64,000 nt of DNA from Acridotheres tristis (GCA_037013685.1 CM072886.1:90074422-90138421), one strand, 5' to 3'; positions 1 through 13,073 are shown, counted from the first letter of the stretch. The notes: generated by a model from the letters alone, not told the origin. A program made the numbers and translations.

Positions 1-705
1 CAGGACAATACACATAACTGCATAAACTCTTAAATGAAAACCTGTGTGCAGGAGAGAAATTAGAGCCAAGCTCTCCTCTTCTTCCTTCTCCATTACCGAT
101 ATTTAATAAAAAAAACCCACATGCAAAGGTCATTTTCAACCTAAATAAACAAGGGCATAACTGAAATCACCAGTCTGCGATTCTGCCTGTTCCTGAAAGT
201 GGATTTGGTAAAGTGTCTAACTAGTGCTAGACTGACAAACAGCATCTCACTCTATTAAATGACTTGGTATTAAGAAGAAAACCAATCTGAACAAGATTTT
301 AAATCTTCTTCATCCCTTTCAAAAACAGATGACAAAGAGAAAAGAAAAAAACTTTCATACTTGAAGTGTGTTACTATATTTCATACTTATGAGTACAAAG
401 CAGACTTGCTCAAATAGTACCTGAGGATCAATTTTGGTAACTATGTAAGAAGAAGATGGGACAGATCAAATAATAGAAGCACATTAGTGACATCTATGAT
501 TTCTTTTTAAATCACCTTCTTGATTTTTCCTGCTGTGTAAAACAAGTTAAACACCATATCCTTAGTATGCAGACATTGCTGGGTTTTGTGCTTTTTTTTT
601 GGTACAAATGACAATGTTCAAAGATAGCGCCATATTTATTCCTTAAAAATATTCAGGTGGATGATTTTTCACATCAGCTTAAGAGGAAATGAAATAAATA
701 GTTAC
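1..705 (-). other. NR4A3: NR4A3 intron, partial (runs off the left edge)
   Basis: AT-rich intron sequence after the donor at 705. No reading frame here resembles the next ligand-binding-domain exon, and no repeat is recognised. Confidence 0.8.
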
Positions 706-905
706 CTGATGGAGAGTCTTAGTACAAACAGCTCCAAAAAAGCTGATTCTATGAGTAATGTCTGATCTTCTTTTGGGAGGTCAGTAAATCCTGGGATTTT
801 TTCTGCCCAGCCTCTAGTTATGTCAATGGAGGCAGTCAGAAGATTATAGAACTGTTGTACATGTTCTGCATCTGTGCCTGCAGCAGCCTGATCAGTGGAA
901 CAGTA
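706..905 (-). CDS. NR4A3: NR4A3 exon: first part of ligand-binding domain
   Basis: This 200-nt exon encodes residues 397-462 plus two bases of codon 463. It covers the start of the ligand-binding domain, including the nuclear receptor signature [16 protein letters not shown] (429-444) and the helix leading to [10 protein letters not shown] (453-462). The acceptor is CATTTTAG at 906-907 and the donor ATCAG|GTAACT at 706/705. The next exon is not found between 1 and 705, so the following intron runs past the left edge. Confidence 0.96.
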
Positions 906-3900
906 CTAAAATGAAAGCCACAGAAAGCAAGGTTATATGCATTTATGGGCATTCTGTGAAACATACAGCATTATTTGCCCAACAACATTTCCTTCTGTGG
1001 CAAAGCTGGTATTATTTATAAAGACATAAAAAAACAGGTCTACATCTACCTACTTATTTGGTTACCTACAGGCATTTTGCTATTCAGATAGATATTACAA
1101 AAATATTTCCATATGTATAGAAGTAATTTCAAATTTATAACTAAAATATAATATCACATTTTACAAGTACCTACATGCTATTATTAAACAGAAATAGAAA
1201 CCTGGTGGCTAGGATAATTTGCATCACACTAGAAGAGGAACATTATGTGGCTTACTACAATGAAACACTTTTCCCATTGATGAATTTGTCTCAGTATGTC
1301 GGAAATGCAGATTTCTTCCAAAACCTCACAAAGTGCATTTTATCTGACAGTGATAGAGACACATAAGATAAATCACGTTTTATCTGACACATACAGCATT
1401 GCTTCATTTGAATACAGAATTGGTTCAAAGTAAAGCAGCTGCCCCATATCACCTCTTATCCTTCAAATTGAAGTATTTGAGGTTCAGCAGAACCTATTAT
1501 CCTGCTTATGTGGCCATAACTCTTCCAGGCAACCATTTGACAGTCTCAGCTTGCTCAGCTTCCCTGTGACCCTCTGACAGCTCCCTCCCCACTATCTCCT
1601 ACTTCATCACCAGTGGATCCCTGTCACTCCTTTGACACTGCTCTCTCTCTCTCAGCAGAAAATACAACAGGAGCTTTTGTGGCTTAGTCCAATTCTGTGC
1701 TTGGAAAGTGCTGCTGGTTTTCTGAGCAGGTACTAAATAATGTGGCATTTATTGTAGTAACATACTCATCATCAGACACCTGCTGGGTTATTTCTGGGAG
1801 AGATTTCATAGCCACTCTCTCTTAAGGGTTCAGCCAAAGAAAGGCTGAGGTAGTCTCCACAGCTAAAAGAAGCCTGCATACCCTTTGGAAACAACTGTCC
1901 ACGTGCACTTAGGCTTGAATCCATCAGCCTGAATGTCACTCTAGCAACTCTCCAAGCCAGAATGGAAGCAGAAAAAACCTCTTTCCCCATCAGCAACAGT
2001 GGTCTGGCAGCCTGGGAGGACCATATTACAACCTTGGGCTGCAGATATCACCCAAGTTGCTAACTGCAATCCAGAAGTCACCTCTGTGCAGGACAGAGAG
2101 AGATGGGGCAGTAAGCAGAACCTCTCAGGTAGCTGTCCTGTACTCTGCCTCTCCTAGCTGGAGCTGGTTGCTGTTGGCAGGTAACGAATGAAGGACACAG
2201 TGTCAGAGCTGCTGACGATGGGAGAACCACAGCAATCCTAGAGACCTCTGTCTGTATCTGGGTCCTGGTACTAGCTCTTGGTGGTTCTGTTCTGCTTACC
2301 CAACCTAACTGCACGAGGTTCTCACGCTAAGCTCCAGCTCACATGTCTAATCAGCTGGTAAAACATGTGCAGTCCTTCTTATAAAGTTCATATGGAGACA
2401 AATTTTGCTTCAGCTGCTTCAAAGGATCCTGTTACACTGAGGCAGGTAGAAGCTACAATATAGAGAAGGGGAGCAGCAGTAGAAAAATCTGTATGCTTCA
2501 TCATTTATGTGTTCAGACCTCCATGTGAATGGAGCAGGTGAGGATGCTCAAGCAGCATGAATCAACTAGTCCTGGCACTGGACTGCAGCAAGATACACAC
2601 AGGTAATTCATGGGTAGAAAAAGACAATTTGCTTTTCAGAGACCATGCATATTCTGGACCCTCTAGAAGTGAAACTGCAGAACAAGCTACAACAAGTGTG
2701 CATTTTGGCTCTGGGAGACGTGCTTTGCTACACAGGGACTGACCTATGACTCTTTCTTACTACACAGGGAAACTAAACAGGCTGATGGAAACTCCTGCCT
2801 CACGACAGTTATTGCTAAGCCAAGACATATTCTTGATCCTTTGAGCCATAAAGAAGGAAAATAAAAGGAAAAGGAAAAAAAAGATACTACCCATTCTGGA
2901 TGGGTTCATTCTAAATATAACTCATCACAACTCAGAGTAATTATGCCAGGTGTTAATTTGTTCCCAATATTTATAAAACATTCCTTTGGCAAAGTAAGGT
3001 CAAGTTTTAACATTTTCTAATGAAGCTGAATGCTGCATTATGTTGTGTAACTGTGAATGCCACAGTGTGGTTTAGCCTACGCTGGGCACTAAATCCTAAA
3101 TCAAATTAAATGCATCTAAAAAAATTATAACCTGTATTTTTTTATTATAGTCTATCCCACAGGAGCAATTTTAGAAGAAAGGTAAAAGATTATATGGAAT
3201 TGTGTAATTTTTAGCTGCTGCAATACATCACTGCTCGCTATAAAGTATTAGCACTTACAAAGAGTTGTTAAAGTAAAATATTATTTACTTGTAACAGACT
3301 TAGGACGACACAAGTAACCATAAACAATATATATGTTTCTGTTTCATGCACCACAATTGTGGGTTTTTTCCATTATTATTTCATGGAGAAGAAGTGATAT
3401 TTGACCTAACTTGTGAGCAAGACAGCTGGCAATCCTGCCCTTGGTCAGGAGGCCACAGGATGGAAGGGCTCCCTCTGATCTGCATTTCTAAACCTGCCCT
3501 ATGCAAACCAGGAGGCAAACCAGGAGAAAGACAAAAGACAAAGCTCTACACCCCTCCCCTCCTTGGAGCTCCTTTGGGAATTAAATGAAATGTGACTGTT
3601 ACTTAAGGAGGGGGTTGCATGTGCAGCAAGCAACATTAACTTGTATCTTATATCTGAAGAGATTTGGAAAGCCTGAGGTTGGGAAGCCCGATAGCACAAC
3701 TTAGCTCTGCCCTTTGCCTGCTTTCATCAGTCCTTCATCGACGGCTACAGCTGCAAAAGCCTAACAATAACTTCTCTGCACAGACGAGAGCCTACGCTCA
3801 TTTTTCCAAAAGCCATGATATGTGCTTAATTTTGTGGCCCAGGAAGGGGGGGATTATTGCCTAAATGTTGCACTCCCCCTCTGAAAAGGCAACGTTTCAG

Positions 3901-6900
3901 TCCATGTTGGTGCCTGCTCTGCATGAATAAGAATGGCAAGATATGGGGTCTATTTCTCATCTCACTCCCTTAAAAGTGTAAACTCAGGGAATTGTACCAG
4001 TAAACAGGTGTGAGACCAGACTACGGCCCTTGGCAATTGCCTTTTGAAACCAAGTACCTAAATATACCACTGCTGTGGACTGGTAAGTTAAAACCAGTGC
4101 TGAGATGAAAAGCAGCCATGTTCTGAACAGAACTGTTTCCAATGTTTTGGTGTAAAGTTTGTAGCTTATGTAATTTATTTTTGGTTTTGATTTTTTTCCC
4201 TGGGCTGCTTGTGTGTGTGTGTTCACAGGCTTTTCTGGATGGAAGGGATACACACTTCTCTCTGAAACGTCTATCAGTATTTTTAAGACAGTCAAGATAT
4301 TACAGCTTGTAAACATGAAGACCATGCTAAACATTAAGGTCGTATCTGCAGAAGTGCCAGGGCTAACTCCAAAGCCAGGTTTCCAGATCTGCCCATTTGT
4401 GGTGCTCAGCAGGATCACAGCCTAGCTGAACGTGACGTTAGTTTTTACAGGTAAAATATTCATAGGGATATTATAGCATTGCAGTGTGTTTATGGCATGT
4501 TTCATTAAATTCATTAAATTCAGTTAATCTTGCTCTTTACACAGCATTTGTTTCTGACCTCCTCTAACTTTTCAAAATAAGGGTCTATGAAAAACATAAG
4601 AACCTACTAATTTCTTGTAGAATATTTTTGTCATTTCAGTACTGCTGGGCATATCAGACTATTATATATTTTAGTGTAAAGAAAAACTTAGATATTAATA
4701 TGTTCTAACAGATAATCATACTTAATCTTTTAGCTACCAAGACTAAATTAATTTACTGTCAATCATATGCTCCCTGTAATGTCCAACAGAATTGTTCAGC
4801 AATTAAATTTGTGGGTTGTTTTCATTAAAAGAGAAATAATATCTGTACAACAAAGAAAAAAGTCACATAAAAAGTACATAATTTTTGTTCAGTTTTCTGT
4901 AAATATAAAATAACTTTATATCCATAAATAAATACAAACTATGGCCTTTGGACTCCTGTAATTCTGTGGAACCCAGCAGATTTCTATCAAAGAGCACAGC
5001 CCATCACACACCTTGGTATTTGCAGAGTGATCCCTGAGACATTCTGGGTAAGTTAAAGTATTTGTAGATATGGCTAATGCATTCTCCCCATAATAGGTTG
5101 TCAGACACTGAACAGCTAGATTCTTGCTAATAGCTTGAAAAATTATATTATTTAATACTTACAGATTAATTTGGAGGAAATATGTTACAGCATGCTTTAA
5201 ATTGCTAAATTATATATATAAGTAAAGTCTAAAATAGCATAATGTAATTTTTATATAATTGAGTAAATATGCTTTAGGATTAAATATTACTTAGCAACAA
5301 GTGATAAATGGCCAATGGAGTTACTGTTTGAGTACAGCTGCTATTTTTTACAATCTCAAATTTAATAATATTTCTTTAAGGGGGGAGAAGTTGACCTTGT
5401 TTTTCCATAGCCGTAGTTTTTTTTTTCTTATATCAACCTGCCTAAAAATTGTATTTAACAAGCCATTTCAATGCTGTATTTTAATAACTATAGAACATTT
5501 TTTTCAACTTTCAGAATATTCCATGAGTATTTAAATTGTGACTATGATACATTAAAGAACAAGGTTAGAAAAATACATAATCTTTGGTAAAGCTTTGCTG
5601 ATTTTTCAGAATTTTAATTTCAACAATCTTGTTTTAAAAATGTGAGTTTTACTGAAGGAATATTTATGCTGGGGTATCCAAAGCCAACCCTGTTCTCATT
5701 TAAATGATGGCAAAATCCCTATTGATTTCAACAAGAATGGTCTTATCCATCCAGTGTCACACTCTGCAACCCTTCTATCTGAATATTAGGGAAGTGCTAT
5801 TAAATTTTAGCCTTCAGAAAATGGAAGTTAAGATATTAGACATACAGGTACTGCTCCTGGTTAATTAATGACATCATAATTGATCGTGTTTTGGCACAGC
5901 CTTTTTGCAAGAAGAATGCTCTATTTATCCATGCATTTTTGCATTCACTCAGCCACTGAATATACTGCAGAATATTAGATTATTTTGAGATTGGGATCCT
6001 CACAATTAATAGTTACTAACACTAATATCTACTGCACTTCTTTTCCTCTCATTGTCCACCTATCGCAAAAAGACAACGGCTGGCTGGACCGATTTCTACC
6101 CTCATCCAAATTTCACACTCAATTTCATTTTGGCAAACCAGCTGGTAAGGAGAAATGCAGCTCGCAAATCATTTCAGTGCAGAAAGCAAAGAGGGAAAGA
6201 AAAGTGAGACATACTCTTGAATAGTCCAGCTCCCTGGGCGTGGAGTCGGTTAAAGCTCGAACGAGGGCATTCATCATGCTGATGGGAGGAGAGGGCGGGG
6301 AGGGCTGAGAGGGTTCTTGCTGTAAGGGGCTCTTTGGTTTGGAAGGCAGCCGACCTCTTCTCCCTTTCAGGCTGTCGGTACGGACAACTAGGTGAAAAAA
6401 ATCCCAAGGGAATCAGTTGTGAAGGTACCAGCAAATGATGGATCAGAATGAACACTCTGTTTGCTTTCCTTACAGTGGCCAGACCAGCAAAAATAAGAGC
6501 GTTCTCCAGTTTCAGCACATGCTCTTGATGCTTTTGATTGCAAAGGAACACAAATGGCACCAGAACTGTGTCAGATCTATGATCGTAAGCAGCAATGTAG
6601 CTGCTTAGTGAGAGCCCAGCTGTGTTCCTTGTGTCCATGCTTTGTTTGCAGCATGTCAGTGTGCCCGTGATACTCCACTGCCGAAAAAAAGCTGAATTCT
6701 TTAAATCACAGATTTTAGTGTTTCTGCTACTAGCGTCCCTTTTAAATGGCAGAGGTATTCATTCAAAGTAATTTTAGCTTTCTTGAAGCATTTGAAAAAA
6801 TACGGCCACACTATATAGGTTATATTATCCATGTCAGTATTTGCAATGGGACTGCTCACACAATATTACTCAAATGCTTAAATATTTGCAGAATTGGGAC

Positions 6901-9900
6901 TAATGAGTTGATCCTGTTTCCGTTTAAATTAATTGCAAATTTACAATCAGCTTATGGGAATGGAACAAGATCCTATGTCAAAATGCACACAATCCAGTGC
7001 AGCCCCCAGTGAGATAACAAGGGGAAGCCAACAGCATTATCGAGCAATGTTCAAAGTTAATAAAGGAGACATTTTGGCCACTGTCAAATTATCCTCTTGT
7101 GACCTTGCTGTTCTTGAACTCTGGGGTCTATAGTCTAAATATGATAATAGGAGTGAAAAGCACAAAATCAATACATTATTACATAAATGCACATATTTTG
7201 GGGTAAGTTATGAATCTCATCATTGTCAAATTTATTGTAGAGACATCCATGTTGACACGCACACACATACAGAGACAGATTCACTGAACACAGTATTTTA
7301 GTTTTCTGGGATCATAAATAGCCAGAGTCCTTACCTTCTTTAACCATGCCGACACTGAGACACTTCTGGAACCGGCAGTATTGGCATCTGTTACGACGTC
7401 TCTTGTCCACTGGGCAGTTTTTATTTGCCAGACAAACATATTTTGCATTTTTCTGAACTGTTCTCTGTGAAAATGCAACACAAAAATAGTAAACTGATCG
7501 TTTCTTGAGCAACTTAGAACCTGACAAAATGTGTTTTAATTACAACATGAAAAGTGACAGTGCAATTCATATAATTAGATAAAATTAATTTCCTAACACA
7601 CTAGCCTGCAGGAAAAACAATTTTATTAGTGCTAGCTGCTGACAATGAAAATCATCTAGGATTGTTCTGAAGCAAGTCTCTGGAGACAGGCAACTTTGAA
7701 TGATAAAATCATATCTGAAATTACCAGGTCATCACATCTACCTTTGGGGATTAGATTATCTCCGCTTTTAATATCCCTTTGGGAACAATTTTCTACTTGG
7801 TTCATTCCCTTGATTATTGCTGACCTTATTAAAATAAAATCAAAATGATCTGCAATGTACTTCTCTTGCTATCACTATTGTTAGTCAAATACCACAATAA
7901 CTGGTTTGGTTAGCCATTAAAATCATCAGGGAGAAAAATAAAAATACCATAAACCCCTACAAAATATGTTTGGCTAAATACTCTGGGAAAGTTAACCTGA
8001 CCTGAGGAAAAAAGACAGAATGATGACACAGTTATGTAAATTTAATTAACTCTAAAGTCATGTTGAAAAAAATAAAACAAAATTAAAATTTGTAGAAACC
8101 TGGTAAGCTTTGGAAGAATGTAACAAATATTAATGCAAAAAGGTATCATGCTGCCATACTTAAAATCAAAGATGCATCAATACATAACATGCAAAAAGGT
8201 ATTACTAGAAAAGACACCAGGAACAAATTTATCAACTCAACATTCAATATTAAATATTTACCTGAAATTAAATTAATGGATAATTTTTATTCCATAATTT
8301 GTGTTTGTTATCAAATAACAGCCTCAAGGTACTAAATATAAGAGATACAGCAAATATTGTTCATTGTGATTTGGAGCTGAAAACAGTTTGATTTTGCAGA
8401 ATAAGGTACTGCTACAACTCAAGGATATGCTATTGATTTCCACAGGGGTAGGTTTGGGATAATAAGAGCTGCTATTTCCATGCTATTTGTGTTCCCTTTT
8501 CTAGTTGTATTTAAATAACAAATTAGTTTTATAGGAGAGGTGTATGTTATCATGTGGTCAAAGGATTATTATTAAGTTACACTGACAGCTCCACCCACAA
8601 TAAAATGTTGTAAGCCCTCCCCCCAAATATTTTGGGACTGTTTTTGTTCCCACTGTATATTTTACCAGAACACTGGCATAACTGCTATCTTAGCAAGAAA
8701 AAATATACAAAATCAACCCCAAACGTTTCAAATCTTAAACTTGCTGCCCAGAACCATCCTACCAAAAGTCAATCACAAGCTCTTCACTTTAACAAGCTAT
8801 TTCTGAAATTAATACTGGAATCTGGACTCAGTCTGCTGAAATTACAAAGCACCCAAAACTAAGATCAAAAGACATATTCAGCTCTTGAAAATATAAGCAC
8901 AGAGTTTCCACTGAGAAATTGCCCTGTGTAAGTTATTCGTGTTGCTATTCAGCTGCAAAGCTGCCCTCGTGGCAGGGCAGGCAGCAGGACCCTGTGCAGT
9001 GCTTAGTCACTGCTCTGCACGCAGCTTTCCCCTGGTGAGGACTCCCCGGGCTCCTGAGCTGAAGGATAAGGACAAGGCAGCAACCTAAAGCAACTACAAG
9101 TACTTGGGTCTGTCCCATGAGTGAAACCAGTTTCTTCCTGGTGCTGATCACCCTGCATTCCTCCTCACGCCAACTGCCCCGGACAAAAAACGGCACCGCT
9201 GCCACCACCTTAAATATTAAGTGGACTTTACGATTTCAGGGCTTCTGTTCTCATCTAACAACAAAGTATAATTGGAATTGGTGACTGAGTAAAACCCGGG
9301 CTGAATGGACTCCAGATGAGTTTCACTACAGAATAAATGCAGTTTATAGCTTAAACTGGGATGACCTGTGTTTCATTGAGGAATGCTGGATGTGGTTCCC
9401 CCAGAACACAACCATGGCCTCTTCTCAGCAGAGACTGGCTGTTCCTTTTATCCTACAGAGGGCTTTCCTTGACCTTCTTCAAAACCTTTGGGTGCCCCTT
9501 CCACCCTGCTGGGGCTTTAACACACGATGTCCCTGAAGGCCCGGGTCAGGACCAGGAGCGTGTGGGGACAGAGGGGGTGGGAGCAAGCAGGGAGGGGAGC
9601 ACAGCGCGGAGCTCTCACCTTGAAAAAGCCCTTGCAGCCCTCGCACGTCCGCACGCCGTAGTGCTGGCAGGCGGCATTATCTCCACAGACGGCGCAGGTG
9701 CCTTCCCCGGACGAGGAGCTCCTGCTGGGCGGGGACGGGAGGCCGCTGCTGCCGCTCCCGCTGCTCTCGCCCATCAGGCTGGAGGTGGCTGCGTTGAGGC
9801 CGAGTGGTGAGAAGGCTAAGGTGGCTGGTCTTTTGGCCAGGTGAAGCCCGTAGGAATGGCCCTCCATGGGAGCCTGGCTGGCGGCGGGCCTGTCGGAGCC

Positions 9901-10503
9901 CAGGGGCAGGCTGAGGGAGGCAGGGTCGTAGCACATGTGGGCGGCCGCGGACGGCGTGTGCGGAGGCGAGTGCTTGAAGTGGAAGAGAGGGAAGCGCGGA
10001 GGCACGGTCTTCATGGGGCTGGCGTCCATCAGGTGGCCGGGGGGCAAGCAAGTCTGCGTGGGCTGCAGCGGGGGCTCGTCCCACAGGCCCTGGTGAGCAG
10101 GGAAGCCGGGTGTGGTGGGCGTGGAGGGTGGAGATTGCTTGAAGTACATGGAAGTGCTGGGCATGCCCTCGTCTGTAGATGGGGGCAGTGAGGGCTGGTA
10201 CGGCGACAGCCGGGTGTCTTCCATCTTTATGAGGGGCCTCTGGCCAGAGGAGGCAGTTTGCATTTGGTAGAGGCAGGAAGGCTTGAGCTCATAGCTGCCA
10301 GAGTAACCCTCCATAAAGGTGCTGAAGCTGGGAAGGGAGGTGGTGGCAGTGGCAGTGATTTCGGTACTGCTCAGGTCCATGGTCAGCTTGGCATAGTCAG
10401 GGTTCATGATGTCTGAGCTGTACTCGGAGCCATACGCGTAGGTCTGGGATGCATAATTCGAACCGGGCGGTGAAGGACTATACTGCGCTTGCACACAGGG
10501 CAT
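706..10503 (-). CDS. NR4A3: NR4A3 (NOR-1) orphan nuclear receptor, 3' part missing; four coding exons in window
   Basis: Coding segments in transcript order are 10503-9619, 7464-7335, 6387-6215 and 905-706 (885+130+173+200 = 1388 nt, 462 codons plus 2 bases). All junctions have GT/AG sites and compatible phases, so the reading frame is continuous. The start [10 protein letters not shown], the block around residues 31-81, the C4 zinc fingers (C270, C273, C287, C290; C306, C312, C322, C325) and the early ligand-binding domain match NR4A3 better than NR4A2 or NR4A1, as judged from remembered family sequences. NR4A receptors are immediate-early nuclear transcription factors. They bind NBRE/NurRE DNA as monomers or dimers and act without a classical ligand because their pocket is filled by bulky side chains. 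Human NR4A3 is about 626 residues, so roughly 160 C-terminal residues (two exons expected) lie left of position 1. No frameshift or internal stop is seen. Identity as NR4A3 is very secure. Confidence 0.96.
906..6214 (-). other. NR4A3: NR4A3 intron, about 5.3 kb
   Basis: AT-rich intron between the hinge exon and the first ligand-binding-domain exon. Small open frames inside it show no family resemblance. No recognisable transposon and no microsatellite of note are visible. The ends GTATGT and TTTTAG are good splice sites. Confidence 0.9.
6215..6387 (-). CDS. NR4A3: NR4A3 exon: DNA-binding C-terminal extension and hinge
   Basis: This 173-nt exon starts in phase 1 (completing V339) and ends in phase 0 with DYSR at residue 396. 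It carries the A-box extension ([16 protein letters not shown], about residues 341-356) that contacts the AT-rich 5' part of the NBRE, then a Pro/Ser/Gln-rich hinge. The segment [21 protein letters not shown] is diagnostic for NR4A3, because NR4A2 differs strongly here. The acceptor is TTCACCTAG at 6388 and the donor AGA|GTATGT at 6215/6214. Confidence 0.96.
6388..7334 (-). other. NR4A3: NR4A3 intron, about 0.95 kb
   Basis: Intron between the second-zinc-finger exon and the hinge exon, with GTAAGG and CACCTAG ends. Nothing else is recognised in it. Confidence 0.92.
7335..7464 (-). CDS. NR4A3: NR4A3 exon: second zinc finger
   Basis: This 130-nt exon encodes residues 296-338 plus the first base of codon 339. 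It completes the DNA-binding domain with C306, C312, C322 and C325 in the C-X5-C-X9-C-X2-C spacing of nuclear receptor second fingers, including the basic KRRRNR stretch. The acceptor is TTTTCACAG|AGA at 7464 and the donor GAAG|GTAAGG at 7335/7334. As far as I recall, the encoded residues are identical to mammalian NR4A3, as expected for this near-invariant domain. Confidence 0.97.
7465..9618 (-). other. NR4A3: NR4A3 intron, about 2.15 kb, splitting the two zinc fingers
   Basis: This intron lies at the conserved position directly after the Lys codon that closes the first finger (K295/R296). Sequence is AT-rich apart from the GC-rich stretch next to the upstream exon (about 9500-9618). No repeats are recognised. 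Confidence 0.92.
9619..10503 (-). CDS. NR4A3: NR4A3 first coding exon: activation domain and first zinc finger
   Basis: The ATG is at 10503-10501, two bases after an acceptor (pyrimidine-rich run ending TGCAG, exon start at 10505). It opens the conserved NR4A N-terminus. The reading frame stays open upstream into the intron, but that extension has no family resemblance, so the internal ATG is chosen. Residues 1-269 are a Ser/Thr/Pro-rich activation region. It has a possible SUMO consensus at K93 (I-K-M-E), a conserved SPPSTPTTP block near 124-132, and a Ser-rich stretch at 249-266 just before the DNA-binding domain. Residues 270-295 form the first C4 finger with P-box CEGCKGFF. The donor is AAG|GTGAGA at 9619/9618, phase 0. 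The long His/Gln run of mammalian NR4A3 is absent here. Confidence 0.96.
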
Positions 10504-10505
10504 AT

Positions 10506-13073
10506 CTGCAAGGGCAAAGGGCACGTGAACAACAAGGCCAGCGCACCAGGCCATGCCCAGGCCATCACAAACTCCTTTCCTAGAAGTTTTCCCAGAGCTC
10601 AGATAGGCACCCAGCTCCCTTTCGGACATTTAAATTAGCCTCGAGCCTTTTCCTTTCAACAAGAAATATGTATCAGGGATCGACTAAGCATTCGGTACTA
10701 TGGAGCCTGCTCTCGTCTAGCCAAGGGAGAAACTCGCATTTATACCAGTGTCAGTAAGAGAAGAATCCATCTCAAGCTGCCCTACATCTGCTGCTTAATA
10801 TACATAGGTGTCAATGAGAATTAGATAAGCAGAATGAGAACAGTTTATGACTCTATCTCTCTATGCATGCAATCATGCTGTAAAATTTTCATGAAGGGTA
10901 AACGAGATTATCAAATGCATAATATTAAAAATTATATTTATTTTAAAAGAAGCAGCATCTGCAGTGCATGTCAGAGGAATTACTCAAATTACAAGATTTG
11001 CTACTCAGGACTTGCAAACACCAATTTTGCTTACTCAGCTCTGGACCTGACCTTTGAAGAATATTTCTAGTCAGCTAATAATTTAAGGTTGCTCTCTCAT
11101 TATTAGTTTTAAGGCTTATCTCTGGTAGAATGTTCTCCTTTAAAAAGTGGAGGGTACAACATCCCTTTCAATTTGCAAAAATGCAGGATAAAAGGTACGT
11201 GGTATTTCTGTTTTCATGGGAAAGCAAGGTTGAGGCCAGTAATACAGTTGGTTTTATTCATTAGTCATGAAACTTAATGCAATTCACTGATAGCTGGGAT
11301 GGTTGAAGCAACACAGTGCCTGGCTAAAAAGATCTGATTGTTATTTTCTTTTACATTTCCTACTAGTCTGCCATGTAATTTGCTGGTCACAGGAAATAAT
11401 AGACCCAATTCTGCAATTCACTGAGGCTTGCCTGACTAAACACTGTGAGACTCTAGGCCAATATTTGTAACTCGAACTAGAAGTGTGTGGTGTATTTTGG
11501 TTCCACAGCAGAGGAATAAAATGCATCAATTAGTATAAATCTTCTCATAAAGAGGAAAGTAAATATGGATAAAATGTATATCAAAATTAAGTGCAGTTCA
11601 TCTCTTTTTAATCATGGTAATTTATATTCCAGAAGCATTTGAGAAATAATTCATGTTTAAAAAAAGAAACAAACTTGCTTGAAAATAATGAGATTTTCCT
11701 CATTATTTTAAGAAAGCTCTTTCCACTTACAATTTTAAAATACTCACTCCTGGCATGCAAGCATCCAAATAATTTGTGTTAAATCAACTTTTAATTCTTT
11801 CCTGCCTGCTTTGCAGATAAAGATATTTAAACTAAGCACCAAATTTGAATTATCACGCTGTCACAAACCATTCACATCTTTCTTCGTCTCGAGAAAACAC
11901 TGAAATCTGAGAAAAAAAAATCAGTGCTGTTTCCTGAAATTAAGACCTTCCTTGCCTTAAATCCAAAAGCTTGAAGAAGAAGGCAGGGCAACCCTCCCCT
12001 AAGCCTTGCCTCCCAATGTTATTTATGTATTATTTTACTGTTCTCTTTTTTTTCCTGTCAATTTCTGTCCATGCCATTCCACACACACACATTTCCTGGC
12101 AAGTCATATCACTATCATTTGTTAATTTAAGGACTGGCTGTTAAAACATAGTGATCAGTGCTTAATGAAATTAAAAAGGGAAAGACATTCTTTCCACACA
12201 CCTCCACTGAGAACTGACGGAGGAACACAACAGAATGAGTTCACAGCTAATGTCACAAGTGGACGTGTTATGAAGGAAAAAGGCTTTTTAGCTAGCTCAG
12301 AAAATAAGCAGGAGTTCAAGGGAACAGATCATTATGCCTTTTTTTTCTGCATTTTTCTGAGCATAACAGAGTTATGCCACTGAATTCTATGCAAAGTGGA
12401 GTAGAAAAACAGAAATCTAAAATAACTCTGACCGGAGGACTGAAAAAATATCCCTAACCTAAAGGTCTGGTCTCTCCTGGCTCTGTGGGACTCCTCCTAC
12501 CTCGCCTTTTGCCAACGCACTTGTCTGTGTCTAACCCCTACTTTTCCACTTAGGGCACCAGCATTAATTCCCCTGCAAAGTAAATAACCTAGGATTTTTT
12601 TGTCTTTATCCAACAATATTAAAACAAGAAAAGAATATGCCCACACAGGAGGTGCATTGAAGAGCAACCTGTCATCAAAACCCAAATGAATGGGTAAAAG
12701 CATCAGGGCAGAGACATTACCAGGTGCTATTACTAAGGCGTTTTGCTTTCTTTGCGAGAACTTGAGGTAAAGGATGCCCAGCTTAACGCCAGGCAGACTG
12801 TGCTCCTCACAGGGACACTAGCCCCCCCAGCCAGCTTGCCCTTAAATCTGGCACGTCTTGGGCACGGGCTCGCAACCTCGTGTGCCCAGGCACGGCACCA
12901 CCAAAAGCGCTGCGAAAGGCATGCGCTGCTCTGATCCTTTTGGGATTTAAGCTCCCCGGGACGTCGGGGGCCGATGATGCCAAAGGGATTTGGGAAGGAT
13001 AGGGGCCGCGCCAGAAGCTCCCGCACCCCTCTCCTCCTCCTCGTCCTGCCCTTCTCCCGGAGCGGCAGCTTAC
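10506..13073 (-). other. NR4A3: NR4A3 5' UTR intron (upstream end inferred)
   Basis: The acceptor before the start-codon exon is clear (CCCTTGCAG, exon from 10505). The upstream donor is inferred as CACCAG|GTAAGC at 13074/13073, the strongest minus-strand donor in the adjoining CpG island. The stretch is AT-rich to about 12.7 kb, with no coding exon or transposon recognised. It contains one NBRE-like octamer (TGACCTTT at 11048-11055), which is within chance expectation for this window. Confidence 0.6.

Noticed and set aside
1..705. Next NR4A3 ligand-binding-domain exon
   Set aside because: No minus-strand frame matches the expected continuation; the intron probably extends beyond the window.
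10504..10629. Upstream extension of the first NR4A3 coding exon's open frame by 42 codons
   Set aside because: It lies upstream of a good acceptor (TGCAG at 10506-10510) and has no similarity to NR4A proteins; the conserved start is at 10503.
11048..11055. NBRE octamer (TGACCTTT) in the NR4A3 5' intron, possible autoregulation
   Set aside because: About two such octamers are expected by chance in 64 kb on both strands, and another occurs at 61308 in the desert; there is no supporting context.
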